Positions 23,430 to 31,677 of a DNA stretch of 64,000 nt are shown one piece after another (position 1 is the first letter of the stretch; each line of letters opens with the position of its first letter). Source of the stretch: Nocardioides speluncae (GTDB lineage: Bacteria > Actinomycetota > Actinomycetes > Propionibacteriales > Nocardioidaceae); the NCBI RefSeq assembly GCF_003121585.1, contig NZ_QEOO01000017.1, positions 22,108-86,107 on the forward strand. The letters are read 5' to 3'. Below the pieces are notes generated by a model. It saw only the letters and a list, made by a program, of their open reading frames with translations. It ran no database searches and had not been told where the DNA came from. Both the position numbers and the translations under genes were made by a program.

Positions 23430-23932
23430 TCAGTGGCAGCTGCGGGTGCCGCTGTCGTTGTAGGTCTTGCCCGACTGCGGCACGAACTGCCAGTCCCGGC
23501 TGTTGCTGTGCAGCGTCAGCTTGAGGACGCCGAACGTGTCGTTGTTGCGGGCCAACGATTTGGGCTGGATGGTGCCGAAGCCGTAGAACCGACGCCACCC
23601 ATGCCTGCCACGAACGACTGGATGCCGTTGGTGTTGTCGAGGGTGCCCTGCGGGTTCATCGGGGCGAACCGCTCGTAATGGTGGTTGTGGCCGGTCACCA
23701 CAACCTCGGCGTCGTAGTCGTACAGCGCCTGGTACAGCGGCCGGGTCGCGGTGTTCGGCGAGTGGTTGGCGCCCGAGGTGAACAGCGGCTTGTGCCAGTA
23801 CGCCGCGGTGCAGGGCTTGGTCGACGCGGCCAGGTCCTGGCGCAGCCAGGTCTCCTGGGCCGAGCCGGCCGACATCGACACCTCGGAGTTCAGCGACATG
23901 ATGTGCCAGTTCCCGGCGTGGCTCTCCGACAC
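23430..23932 (-). pseudogene. Metallophosphoesterase (purple-acid-phosphatase-like) remnant, truncated and frameshifted
   Basis: The visible part is the C-terminal half of a secreted calcineurin-like phosphatase: AGNWHIMSLNSEVSMSAGSA, AAYWHKPLFTSGANHS, VVVTGHNHHYERFAP (the metal-binding GHxHxxER motif) and IQSFVAGMGG. Near 23600 the frame shifts by one; the family ending (FYGFGTIQPKSLA ... DSGTRSCH) continues in another frame to the stop at 23430. The N-terminal half with the first metal ligands is gone; homology stops near 23917. Confidence 0.85.
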
Positions 23933-24059
23933 CGAGGTCGCCTACACCGTGCGGGACAGCTCCGGCAGTCCGGCGGTCTGGTCGGTGCCGGCCGACGGCA
24001 CCGGCGCCCCGGAGCTGATCCGTGCCGACGCGGAGTCGCCCGCGAGGCTCGGAGAGTGA
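23924..24059 (+). pseudogene. C-terminal fragment of a TolB/WD40-like propeller protein
   Basis: On the plus strand LSDTEVAYTVRDSSGSPAVW and SVPADGTGAPELIRADAESPARLGE end at a TGA at 24057. The sequence resembles the last propeller blade of a TolB-type beta-propeller protein. It starts abruptly at the point where the opposite-strand phosphatase remnant ends, so two genes were cut and joined here. Confidence 0.65.
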
Positions 24060-24145
24060 GACCGCTACGGCCGGGTCCTTGCCCACAGGGAGGGCTCGGT
24101 AAGTAGGGTGCAACCTTGGCTCGGTCCAGCCCTGAGGGAGCACCT

Positions 24146-24886
24146 ATGGCGCGGATGCCCAAGGCGACATGGCTTGGCGAGCACAGCCCGGGGAGGCTGA
24201 TGGCTCGCCATGACATCGTCTGTGTGCACACCATCGTCGGGTTCGCGCCTGCTCACGCGGCGCACTTCTCGGTGAAGGCGGACGGCACGATCCTGCAGTC
24301 GCGCGACACCCGCTTCCAGAGCGGCGCGAACCTGAACGGCAACCGCCGGGTGATCGCGATCGAGAACGAGGACCACGGTCGCTCGTTCGGTGACTGGAAC
24401 ACCGGCAACGGGCACGCCGTACCCGCCCTGACGTTCGAGCAGGTGGAGGGGAACGCCGAGATTCTCGCCTGGGCACACCGCACCCACGGCATCCCGCTTC
24501 GGATGGCCCCCAACAGCCGCCCGACCAGCCGTGGGCTCGCGTACCACCGGCAGGGGATCGACGGCGACTTCAGCGACTTCGACTTCCCGGGCCGGGTGTC
24601 GGGCGGCGAGGTCTGGAGTGAGGCTCGCGGCAAGGTCTGTCCCGGCGACCGCAAGATCGACCAGCGTCGCGAGATCCTCGCCCGCGCCATCGAGATAGTG
24701 AACGGAGTAGACGTGACCAAGCTCAGCCAGGAGTCACTCGACCAGATCCGCCGCCTGGTCCGCGAGGAGATCGCCAAGGCCGGCGACACCATCCGGATCG
24801 ACCACGACGACCGGCGGAGTACGCCGAAGTGGTCGCTGACCACCACGCTCCGCTGGATCCGGAACACCGCCGCGCGGCGGCGCTAG
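24146..24886 (+). CDS. N-acetylmuramoyl-L-alanine amidase / PGRP-like endolysin
   Basis: 246 residues. The N-terminal domain (about 1-165) is an amidase_2/PGRP fold: VCVHTIVGFAPAHAAHFSVK (first zinc His), AIENEDHGRSFGDWNTG, LAYHRQGIDGDFSDF and CPGDRKI, as in actinophage lysins and their chromosomal relatives. The C-terminal 80 residues are helical (LSQESLDQIRRLVREEI), a likely wall-binding or oligomer part. It would cut the bond between muramic acid and the stem peptide. GAGGGAG precedes the ATG at 24146. No signal peptide is seen, so export would need a holin or another route. Confidence 0.82.
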   Translation: MARMPKATWLGEHSPGRLMARHDIVCVHTIVGFAPAHAAHFSVKADGTILQSRDTRFQSGANLNGNRRVIAIENEDHGRSFGDWNTGNGHAVPALTFEQVEGNAEILAWAHRTHGIPLRMAPNSRPTSRGLAYHRQGIDGDFSDFDFPGRVSGGEVWSEARGKVCPGDRKIDQRREILARAIEIVNGVDVTKLSQESLDQIRRLVREEIAKAGDTIRIDHDDRRSTPKWSLTTTLRWIRNTAARRR

Positions 24887-24934
24887 CACTCAGGCCTTGA
24901 CTCCGTACCTGGGTCCGGGGTTGAGCATTGATCC

Positions 24935-25336
24935 ATGCGATCCAGAGAACTCGCCCGCCAGGTCGGGGTGAACACCGAGACGCTGCGCTACTACGAGCGT
25001 CGCGGGTTGCTGCGGGAGCCGCCCCGGACCGACGGCGGATACCGCGACTACCCGTCAGCGGCGGTCGACCTGTTGCGGTTCATCAAGCGCGCTCAGCAGC
25101 TCGGCTTCACCCTCGACGAGGTCGAGGAGCTGATCCGACTCGACGCCGGCGGGCCGGACAACTGTGACTCCGCACGCGCCCTGGCTGAGATCCGCAGGGC
25201 CGACCTCGAGTCCCGGATCGCCGACCTGCTGAGGATGCGCGACTCGCTGAGCGAGCTGATCGCGACCTGCGAGCGGCCCCGAGACGACCGCTCGTGTCCC
25301 CTGCTGGACGCCATCGAGCACCGGAGCATCCAGTGA
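24935..25336 (+). CDS. merR: MerR-family mercury-responsive regulator
   Basis: 133 residues. The winged helix (ELARQVGVNTETLRYYERRGLL) is followed by the dimerisation helix. Cys77, Cys112 and Cys121 sit at exactly the spacing of the three Hg(II)-binding cysteines of Tn501 MerR (82, 117, 126), and CxxxxxxxxC with CPLL matches its metal loop. It should repress, and with Hg(II) activate, its own operon, which contains the organomercury lyase gene. The stop overlaps the next start (GTGA). Confidence 0.9.
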   Translation: MRSRELARQVGVNTETLRYYERRGLLREPPRTDGGYRDYPSAAVDLLRFIKRAQQLGFTLDEVEELIRLDAGGPDNCDSARALAEIRRADLESRIADLLRMRDSLSELIATCERPRDDRSCPLLDAIEHRSIQ

Positions 25337-26895
25337 ACGCGACGACCATCGAGGTCCTGCACGTCCCGGACTGCCCGAACCTTGCAGCGATGCTCGAGCG
25401 GCTCGCGCAGGTCACCGACCTCCCGCTCGTCACGCGCGAGGTGACCACCGAAGCCGAGGCGATCGGCCGCGGCATGGCCGGCTCCCCCACCGTGCTGGTG
25501 AACGGCACGGATCCCTTCGCGGGACCGACATCCGGAGGCGGCGGGTTGTCGTGTCGCCTCTATCGCGACGAGCGCGGCCGGATCGACGCGGCGCCCTCAG
25601 TTGACCAGCTGCGCAAGGCCATCTCCGTGGCGGCTGTGGCTGGTGACGGGCCTGTCCGACGACGGGACATCCTGAGTGCCTGGCGAAGGGCGGCCGTGCC
25701 ACTGAAGCCGGTCGAGCGAGTGGTCCATCAGGAAGTGCTCCGCCACTTCGCACGGACCGGCCGCGCTCCCTCACTCGCAGACCTCGAGCCGGCCACCGCA
25801 GGCAGTGACCGCAGCACTCGCGACGTACTGTCCGCGTTGCACGACGCCGACGCCCTCCGGCTCGGCATCGACGGGGACATCGTGGTCGCCTATCCCTTCT
25901 CGGCGACCCCCACGCGACACCGGGTTCGCGTCGAGTCCGGAGCCGAGGTCTACGCCATGTGTGCCATCGACGCGCTCGGAATCTCCGCGATGCTCGGCCG
26001 GGACACGCTGATCACGTCCGTCGACCCCGTCACCGGCGAGACCATCACGGTCACGATGACCGCGGCGGCCGGCGGCACCTGGTCTCCCGCCGCGGCAGTC
26101 GCGTTCATCGGTGCCAGCGCCGAGTGCGGGCCGTCGGCGGACTGCTGCTGCGACTACCTCAACCTCTTCGTCGACCGCGCCAGCGCGGCCGAGTGGATCG
26201 CGAAACACCCCGATATCCCCGGCGAGGTCCTCACCCAACCCGAGGCCGAGCACCTCGGCGCCTCACTCTTCGGTTCGCTCCTCAACGACGAGGCCCAGCG
26301 CCTTGCCTCTCTCATCCGGGAGCAGTTCGGCATTCCGGACCTCTTGCCGCACCTGGCCCGGCTGCTGGCCGAGGGGCAGCCGGTCTCCGTCGCACAGGTA
26401 GTCGCCGGCGAGGACTGGACCGAAGAACAGATCCGTGCCGAGCTCAGCCGTCACCCTGGCACCGACTGGGACGACCAGGGCCGGATTCTCGGGTTCGGCC
26501 TCACGCTCCGCGAGACGCCGCACCGCTTCGCGTTCGACGACCGCGTGGTCTACGCCTTCTGCGCCAGTGACGCCCTCGAGTTCTCAGTGGTGCTCGGCCG
26601 GTCCGGCACCATCACGTCCACCTGTCCGGCCACGCGGCAGCGAATCACCGTCGAGATCACTCCCGAGCGCGTCGTGTCCGTCGAGCCGGCGTCCACGGTC
26701 GTGTCCAAGCTCCGGCCCGATCGGGCTGTCGACGACGTCCGGGCCGAGATCTGCAACCTCGGAAACTTCTTCTCGTCCGCACAGGCAGCCACCGACTGGC
26801 TTACGCTGAATCCGCATGGGCAGGTCGCCTCGATCCACGAGGACTTCGAGGTCACCAGGCTCGCCATGGTCGAGCTGGGCTGGACCAGCCACTGA
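25333..26895 (+). CDS. merB: Organomercurial lyase with tandem MerB domains and N-terminal thioredoxin-like part
   Basis: MerB breaks carbon-mercury bonds to release Hg(II). This 520-residue protein is more than twice the usual ~210. Residues 1-95 look like a thioredoxin-like domain (VLHVPDCPNLAAMLERL, GSPTVLVNGTDPF). Two MerB domains follow (about 105-310 and 330-520). Each keeps the catalytic set: Cys210, Asp213 and Cys272 in the first; Cys410, Asp413 and Cys474 in the second. GTG overlaps the merR stop. No merA or transport gene is visible nearby, so reduction of Hg(II) must be encoded elsewhere. Confidence 0.87.
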   Translation: MNATTIEVLHVPDCPNLAAMLERLAQVTDLPLVTREVTTEAEAIGRGMAGSPTVLVNGTDPFAGPTSGGGGLSCRLYRDERGRIDAAPSVDQLRKAISVAAVAGDGPVRRRDILSAWRRAAVPLKPVERVVHQEVLRHFARTGRAPSLADLEPATAGSDRSTRDVLSALHDADALRLGIDGDIVVAYPFSATPTRHRVRVESGAEVYAMCAIDALGISAMLGRDTLITSVDPVTGETITVTMTAAAGGTWSPAAAVAFIGASAECGPSADCCCDYLNLFVDRASAAEWIAKHPDIPGEVLTQPEAEHLGASLFGSLLNDEAQRLASLIREQFGIPDLLPHLARLLAEGQPVSVAQVVAGEDWTEEQIRAELSRHPGTDWDDQGRILGFGLTLRETPHRFAFDDRVVYAFCASDALEFSVVLGRSGTITSTCPATRQRITVEITPERVVSVEPASTVVSKLRPDRAVDDVRAEICNLGNFFSSAQAATDWLTLNPHGQVASIHEDFEVTRLAMVELGWTSH

Positions 26896-26913
26896 TCTGC
26901 CAGGATCGGCGGC

Positions 26914-27546
26914 ATGACCGACGTCCACACCCGGCTGTTGCTGACCGAGCGCGATGCGCTGCTACCGGTCCTGCGGAGTACGCCGGACGCCGACTTCGAC
27001 CTGCCGACCGTGTGCACCGAGTGGTCGGTGCGCGACGTGATCGCCCACTGCGCTAGCGCCCTGATCCGGGTGGCGACCAACGACCTGCACAGCTTCAGCC
27101 CCGAGGACAACCAGCGCGACGTCGACGAGCGGAAGCCGTGGCCGCTGGCCCAGGTTCTGGACGAGCTCGAGCACGCCTACCGGCTGGGCGCCGAGGCGCC
27201 GTCAGTGGCCGGCGTGGCCCTCGGCGAGTGGGTGCACGGCGGCGACATCCGCGAGGCGCTGGGACGCGACGACGCCTACGCGAGCGAGGGTGTCGCCGAC
27301 GCGGTCGGCATCTTGGTGGACCGGTCCGGCGGCCGCGACATCCCGGCCACCGACGTGACGCTCACCGACGCCGCGCAGCACGGCGTACCGGATCGACTGC
27401 GGCTGGGTGACCCGAGCGCGGAGGCGGCCGGGCAGCTCACCACCGACGTCGTCGGACTGGTCCGGATCGCCGCACACCGCCGGCCGGAGCTCGCCACCGC
27501 GACCCTGGACGGGGTCACGATGGCCGAGCTCCGGATGTTCTTCTAG
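26914..27546 (+). CDS. Maleylpyruvate isomerase-like (TIGR03083 / DinB-type) protein
   Basis: 210 residues. The four-helix bundle pattern DFDLPTVCTEWSVRDVIAHCA and the second metal-site region ALGEWVHGGDIREALGR fit the mycothiol-dependent maleylpyruvate isomerase N-terminal family. Such proteins use mycothiol or a divalent metal; the substrate here is unknown. Its end overlaps the convergent peroxidase gene by 4 bp. Confidence 0.8.
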   Translation: MTDVHTRLLLTERDALLPVLRSTPDADFDLPTVCTEWSVRDVIAHCASALIRVATNDLHSFSPEDNQRDVDERKPWPLAQVLDELEHAYRLGAEAPSVAGVALGEWVHGGDIREALGRDDAYASEGVADAVGILVDRSGGRDIPATDVTLTDAAQHGVPDRLRLGDPSAEAAGQLTTDVVGLVRIAAHRRPELATATLDGVTMAELRMFF

Positions 27547-29174
27547 TCGCCCAGCGGGTTCAGCAGCTCTTCCTTGCCCTGGAACGCGAACAGCATCAGG
27601 TCCGGCATCCCGAACCTGCCGGCCACCTGACCGAGCGAGGGCCGGAAGCCCGGGTTGCGCACGATCGAGTGCTTGCTGCCCTCCATCGCCCGGTGGAATG
27701 TCTCCGCCACGATCCGGGCGCCGACGCCGGTGAGCTTGCCGTTGTTCAGCTCCGCCTCGCGCAGGATGTAGAACCACAGCGGGGTGTTGGCGAGGAACGT
27801 CGTCCGCTGTGCGGCGGTCAGCGTGGAGAGTACGGCGCCACCCGAGCCGTCGCGCAGCTGCGCGGCGGTCAGCGTGGTGACCGAGACGCCCTTGCTCCGC
27901 AGGAACGCCGCCATCTGCTGCCCGGACGCGAGCGAGAGCATGCTGGCCCGGGTCACGTTGCGGAAGGCGAGGTTGGCCTGGATCGTGCCGACGTCGGACT
28001 GCTTGCCGCCGAACGAGCCGATCGGCAGCGCAGCCAGCGGGTCGACCAGCAGGCTGTCGATCCGCCGGGCCCGGTTGAACTCGCCGGCCGGCGCCTTCAG
28101 GTCGGCGCGGCCGAACTGGTCGAACGGGTAGAACCGTCGCCAGTCCACGATCCAGTTGCTCGGCAGCGTCGGGTTGCCACCGAGGTTGCCGCTGGTCGCG
28201 GAGAACGTGAACAGGAAGTCGAGGGTGCCGGCGCCGTCGGGGAACTCACGGTTCCAGTCGTATGCCTCTCGCACCATCGAGTGCCCGAGCCGGAACCCGG
28301 CGACCGCGAACTCGATCGGCATCGTCGGCACCGACAGCGGGTCCGCGCCGACCTCGAAGATCTTCCGGCCATTCTTGAACACGTCCTCGGCGACCCGGCC
28401 GTCCATGATCCGCGGCAGGTAGTCGGTGCGCAGCATCCACTGGTAGTGGAGCACGACCTTGCGCCGCGCCTCGAAGAACTTCTCGCCGTCCGGCACCGAG
28501 GACGGCAGCGTGTCCAGCACCCGCTTGTGGAACCGGATGAACGCCGCGTGGTGCTGTGCGACCGCGAGGTTCTCGTCGTTGCGCAGGTCCGGGATCAGCG
28601 CCTTGCGCTTGGCCTGGTCGTTGGCGCCGGTGCCGACCCGCGGTACGTCGAAGCCGACCCGCGCGATCAGGTTGCCGATCCGTGTGGTCTTGCCGACCTT
28701 GAGGTGCTTGCCGTCGGAGTAGAACTTCTTCGATGCCGCGTCGAGCGGGCCGGCGCCGTACACCGAGTCCAGGTCAAGCGACGGCGAGCGGCCCTGCAGC
28801 AGCTCGGTCGGGCTGATGTCCTCGCCGAGCATCACCTGGGTCTTGTCGAAGGTGAAGTCGTGGTCCACGAACTGGCCGAGGTAGGTGTAGCCGGCCGGCA
28901 CGCCGTCGGCGTTGTTGGTCACGGTCATCGCGCGGGCGATCTTGCGGCGTACGTCGAAGGCGACCTTGGTGCCCTTCGGGCCCATCCGGGAGAACCGGAA
29001 CGGTGCCGCGGCCGCGGCCTCGGCGCCGGAGGCACGGGTCGGGTCGTCCTTGGCGGCGACCTTGCCGTCCGGCCCGAACGTGCCCTCCCCCTCGATGACG
29101 AAGATGTCCCGGCCGTGGCGGCCTCGACCTACAGCTGGAGCCTGCTTTGCCGGTTCGGCTGGCTTGCTCGACAT
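27543..29174 (-). CDS. Animal-type heme peroxidase (peroxidase-cyclooxygenase superfamily)
   Basis: 543 residues. The distal heme region is GQFVDHDFTFD (His105) and the proximal region VAGFRLGHSMVREAYDWN; GRSPSLDLDSVYG, TRIGNLIARVGFDVPR and PLWFYILREAELNNG are also typical of bacterial members. It would use hydrogen peroxide to oxidise halides or organic substrates. No signal peptide is visible. ATG at 29174 follows AAGGGGG; the open frame extends 39 codons upstream without support. Confidence 0.9.
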   Translation of the reverse strand: MSSKPAEPAKQAPAVGRGRHGRDIFVIEGEGTFGPDGKVAAKDDPTRASGAEAAAAAPFRFSRMGPKGTKVAFDVRRKIARAMTVTNNADGVPAGYTYLGQFVDHDFTFDKTQVMLGEDISPTELLQGRSPSLDLDSVYGAGPLDAASKKFYSDGKHLKVGKTTRIGNLIARVGFDVPRVGTGANDQAKRKALIPDLRNDENLAVAQHHAAFIRFHKRVLDTLPSSVPDGEKFFEARRKVVLHYQWMLRTDYLPRIMDGRVAEDVFKNGRKIFEVGADPLSVPTMPIEFAVAGFRLGHSMVREAYDWNREFPDGAGTLDFLFTFSATSGNLGGNPTLPSNWIVDWRRFYPFDQFGRADLKAPAGEFNRARRIDSLLVDPLAALPIGSFGGKQSDVGTIQANLAFRNVTRASMLSLASGQQMAAFLRSKGVSVTTLTAAQLRDGSGGAVLSTLTAAQRTTFLANTPLWFYILREAELNNGKLTGVGARIVAETFHRAMEGSKHSIVRNPGFRPSLGQVAGRFGMPDLMLFAFQGKEELLNPLGD

Positions 29175-29332
29175 GACGTTCCCCCTTGAATCCGGTCTGC
29201 GGCTGCCGGCGGCAGGCCGGCAGGGAGCCATGAAGTGGCTCTTGTGTTTAACAGACGCAGCAGCGCGCGGACTGGTTGCCGCGCGCGGCATCTCTTACCG
29301 GATTGTTAGGTTCGCCCGCTTCGGCACCCTCG

Positions 29333-30790
29333 CTACGAGAGCGTGAACTCCACCGAACGGCTCGCGACGTCAGCCTTCGCCAGCGTGACCTGTACGTCGG
29401 TCCCGAGCGGCAGCGGCGCGCTCCCGGAGACCGACGCCTCGATCGCGGGGTCCTGCATCGTCACGGTGCCCCGCCGGTCGTCCTTGTCCTCGAGCTCGAC
29501 GACGACCGCCGCGAACGTCTCGCCCACCCGCGGCGCCAGCGCGGCCGCCTCGACCAGGTTGAGGATCGCGTTCTCGTACTGGTTGCCGCGCCGGCCGGAG
29601 TCGCGCATCACGTCCGGCAGTGTCTCCAGCTTCTCCAGCACCCAGCCAGGCACCTCGGTCCCGGCCGTGATCGCGACGCAGGTCTCCAGCGCGTAGCGGT
29701 CCACCAGCCGCCGCAGCGGCGCGGTGACGTGGGCGTACTCGGCGGCGAGCGCGGAGTGCTGCGGCTGCTCGGGCACCTGGCCGTCGAAGCCGACGTACCC
29801 GGAGCCGCGCAGCAGCCGGGTGGACGCCACCACCATCGCCGCATGGTTGGGCTGGGTCGGGTCGAGCGAGCGGATGAACTCGGGGTACGGCGTCTGGTCC
29901 GGCCAGTCGATCTTGAGCGCACGAGCGGTGCGGTGCAGCCGCTTGACGTCGCGCTCGTCGACCGGCGGCAGCGTGCGGAGCAGGCCGACCTTGGCATTGA
30001 TCATCAGGTGTGCGGCGGCGAAGCCGGTCAGTAGCGAGATCTGCGCGTTCCACTGCTCGACCGGGTGCAGGGAGCGGAACTCCAGCGTCCACCGGTCGCC
30101 CTCGATGTTGATCTGCTGCTCCGGCAGCGGCAGCGAGACGCCGCCGCGGTCGGCCTCGCGCGCGATCCGCAGCTCGCCGACCTCCTTCAGCAGCCCGAAC
30201 ACCTCGTCGGCGTCGCCGGCGTCGATCGACTTCTGGACCGAGCCGTAGTCGAGCTTGGCCCGCGACTTCACCTTGGCCCGCTCGACGGTGACCTCGGTGC
30301 CCTCGCCCTTGGCATCCACCTTGATCGTCCACAGCAGCGCCGGGCGCACCTGGTCGGGCAGCAGCGAGCCGGCGTCCTCGGAGATCGACTTGGGGTGCAG
30401 TGGGATCTTGGAGTCCGCGCCGTACAGCGTCTCGCCGCGGCGGTTGGCCTCGACGTCGACCGGGTCGCCCGCGGTGATGAACGCCGACAGGTCGGCGATC
30501 GCGTAGTAGACGACGTAGCCCTCGCCGTCGCGCTCGATGTGGAGTGCCTGGTCGAGGTCCATCGACGTCGCCGGGTCGATGGTGACGAACGGGATGTCGG
30601 TGCGGTCCAGCTCCGGCAGCCGGGGGTTCTTGGCCGCCTCGGCCGCGGTCCGCTCGACGTCCTCGGGGAACTCCGGCGTCACCTTCATCTCGGCCTGGAT
30701 CGCGGCGATCCCGTCGCGCAGGGTCGCCGCGGCGACCGCACCGTCGGGGCCGGCGGACTGCCTACGGACGCTCACCACACGAGTCGACAT
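29333..30790 (-). CDS. RNB-domain (RNase II/R-like) ribonuclease
   Basis: 485 residues, a 3'-5' exoribonuclease domain. The acidic active site is in FVTIDPATSMDLDQALHIER, followed by YYAIADLSAFI and TYRxx-like GETLYGADSKIPLHPKSISE. Cold-shock domains of full RNase R are absent, which is usual for this short actinobacterial type. ATG at 30790 is chosen; the upstream open frame is antisense to yaaA. Confidence 0.9.
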   Translation of the reverse strand: MSTRVVSVRRQSAGPDGAVAAATLRDGIAAIQAEMKVTPEFPEDVERTAAEAAKNPRLPELDRTDIPFVTIDPATSMDLDQALHIERDGEGYVVYYAIADLSAFITAGDPVDVEANRRGETLYGADSKIPLHPKSISEDAGSLLPDQVRPALLWTIKVDAKGEGTEVTVERAKVKSRAKLDYGSVQKSIDAGDADEVFGLLKEVGELRIAREADRGGVSLPLPEQQINIEGDRWTLEFRSLHPVEQWNAQISLLTGFAAAHLMINAKVGLLRTLPPVDERDVKRLHRTARALKIDWPDQTPYPEFIRSLDPTQPNHAAMVVASTRLLRGSGYVGFDGQVPEQPQHSALAAEYAHVTAPLRRLVDRYALETCVAITAGTEVPGWVLEKLETLPDVMRDSGRRGNQYENAILNLVEAAALAPRVGETFAAVVVELEDKDDRRGTVTMQDPAIEASVSGSAPLPLGTDVQVTLAKADVASRSVEFTLS

Positions 30791-30847
30791 GATCCTCACC
30801 CTAACCAGAGCGGCGCCGACCGCTCGGGAGGCGGCGCGACCTAGGCT

Positions 30848-31627
30848 GTGCTGGTGCTGATCCTGCTGCCGCCCTCGGAGGGCAAGCATGTGCCGCGGCG
30901 GTCTCGTCCGCTCGACCCGGCCGGCCTGTCCTTCCCCACCCTCACCGAGCCGCGCGAGCGGGTGCTCGCGGCGCTGGTGGAGCTGTGCACCACCGACGCC
31001 GAGCGCGCGGCCGCCGTACTCGGTCTGGGCAGCACCCAGCTCGCCGAGATCGCCGGCAACGTCGGGCTCCGCACCGCTCCGGCGGCCCGGGCGGACCGGA
31101 TCTACACCGGCGTGCTGTACGACGCGCTCGGCTTCGCCACGCTCTCGACCGGCGCCAAGCGGCGGGCCAACAACCGCATCGCGATCACCTCGTCGCTGTT
31201 CGGCCTGGTCCGGCCCGGCGACGTGATTCCGCCGTACCGGCTGGCCGGCGGGGTCAGCCTGCCCGGCCTCGGCCCGGTCGCCGCGACCTGGCGCGCCCAC
31301 CTCGGCCCGGCCGTCACCGACGCGCTCGGCAACGGGCTGCTGGTCGACCTCCGGTCCTCGACGTACGCCGCGTTCTGGCGGCCGCCCGCCGGCACCCGGG
31401 TCGCGACGGTCCGGGTGCTGCACGAGGCCGACGGGAAACGCACCGTCGTCAGCCACTTCAACAAGGCCACCAAGGGACGGATCGTCCGGGCCCTGCTCGA
31501 GGACGGCCGCTCCCCGCGCACCCCCGCCGGGCTTGCCGACCTGCTGCGCGACCTCGGATGGAAGGTCGAGGTCGGCGACCCGGCGCCCGCCGGCACCCTC
31601 CTCGACGTAGTCGTCGACGCGGTCTGA
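30848..31627 (+). CDS. yaaA: Peroxide stress protein YaaA (UPF0246)
   Basis: 259 residues starting LVLILLPPSEGK, with YTGVLYDALGF, SLFGLVRPGDVIPPYRL, DLRSSTYAAFW and SHFNKATKGRIVRALL, the full UPF0246 pattern. In E. coli YaaA lowers free intracellular iron during hydrogen peroxide stress and binds DNA. GTG at 30848 or 30854 starts translation. Confidence 0.92.
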   Translation: MLVLILLPPSEGKHVPRRSRPLDPAGLSFPTLTEPRERVLAALVELCTTDAERAAAVLGLGSTQLAEIAGNVGLRTAPAARADRIYTGVLYDALGFATLSTGAKRRANNRIAITSSLFGLVRPGDVIPPYRLAGGVSLPGLGPVAATWRAHLGPAVTDALGNGLLVDLRSSTYAAFWRPPAGTRVATVRVLHEADGKRTVVSHFNKATKGRIVRALLEDGRSPRTPAGLADLLRDLGWKVEVGDPAPAGTLLDVVVDAV

Positions 31628-31677
31628 CGCGCCAAAACCAGGCGCGAAGCAGCGCCGCGGTGGTGTGTGATCGGCCC

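Noticed and set aside
27669..29189. 506-codon open frame opposite the heme peroxidase gene
   Set aside because: Same mirror-frame composition and no recognisable motif; the opposite strand encodes a clear enzyme.
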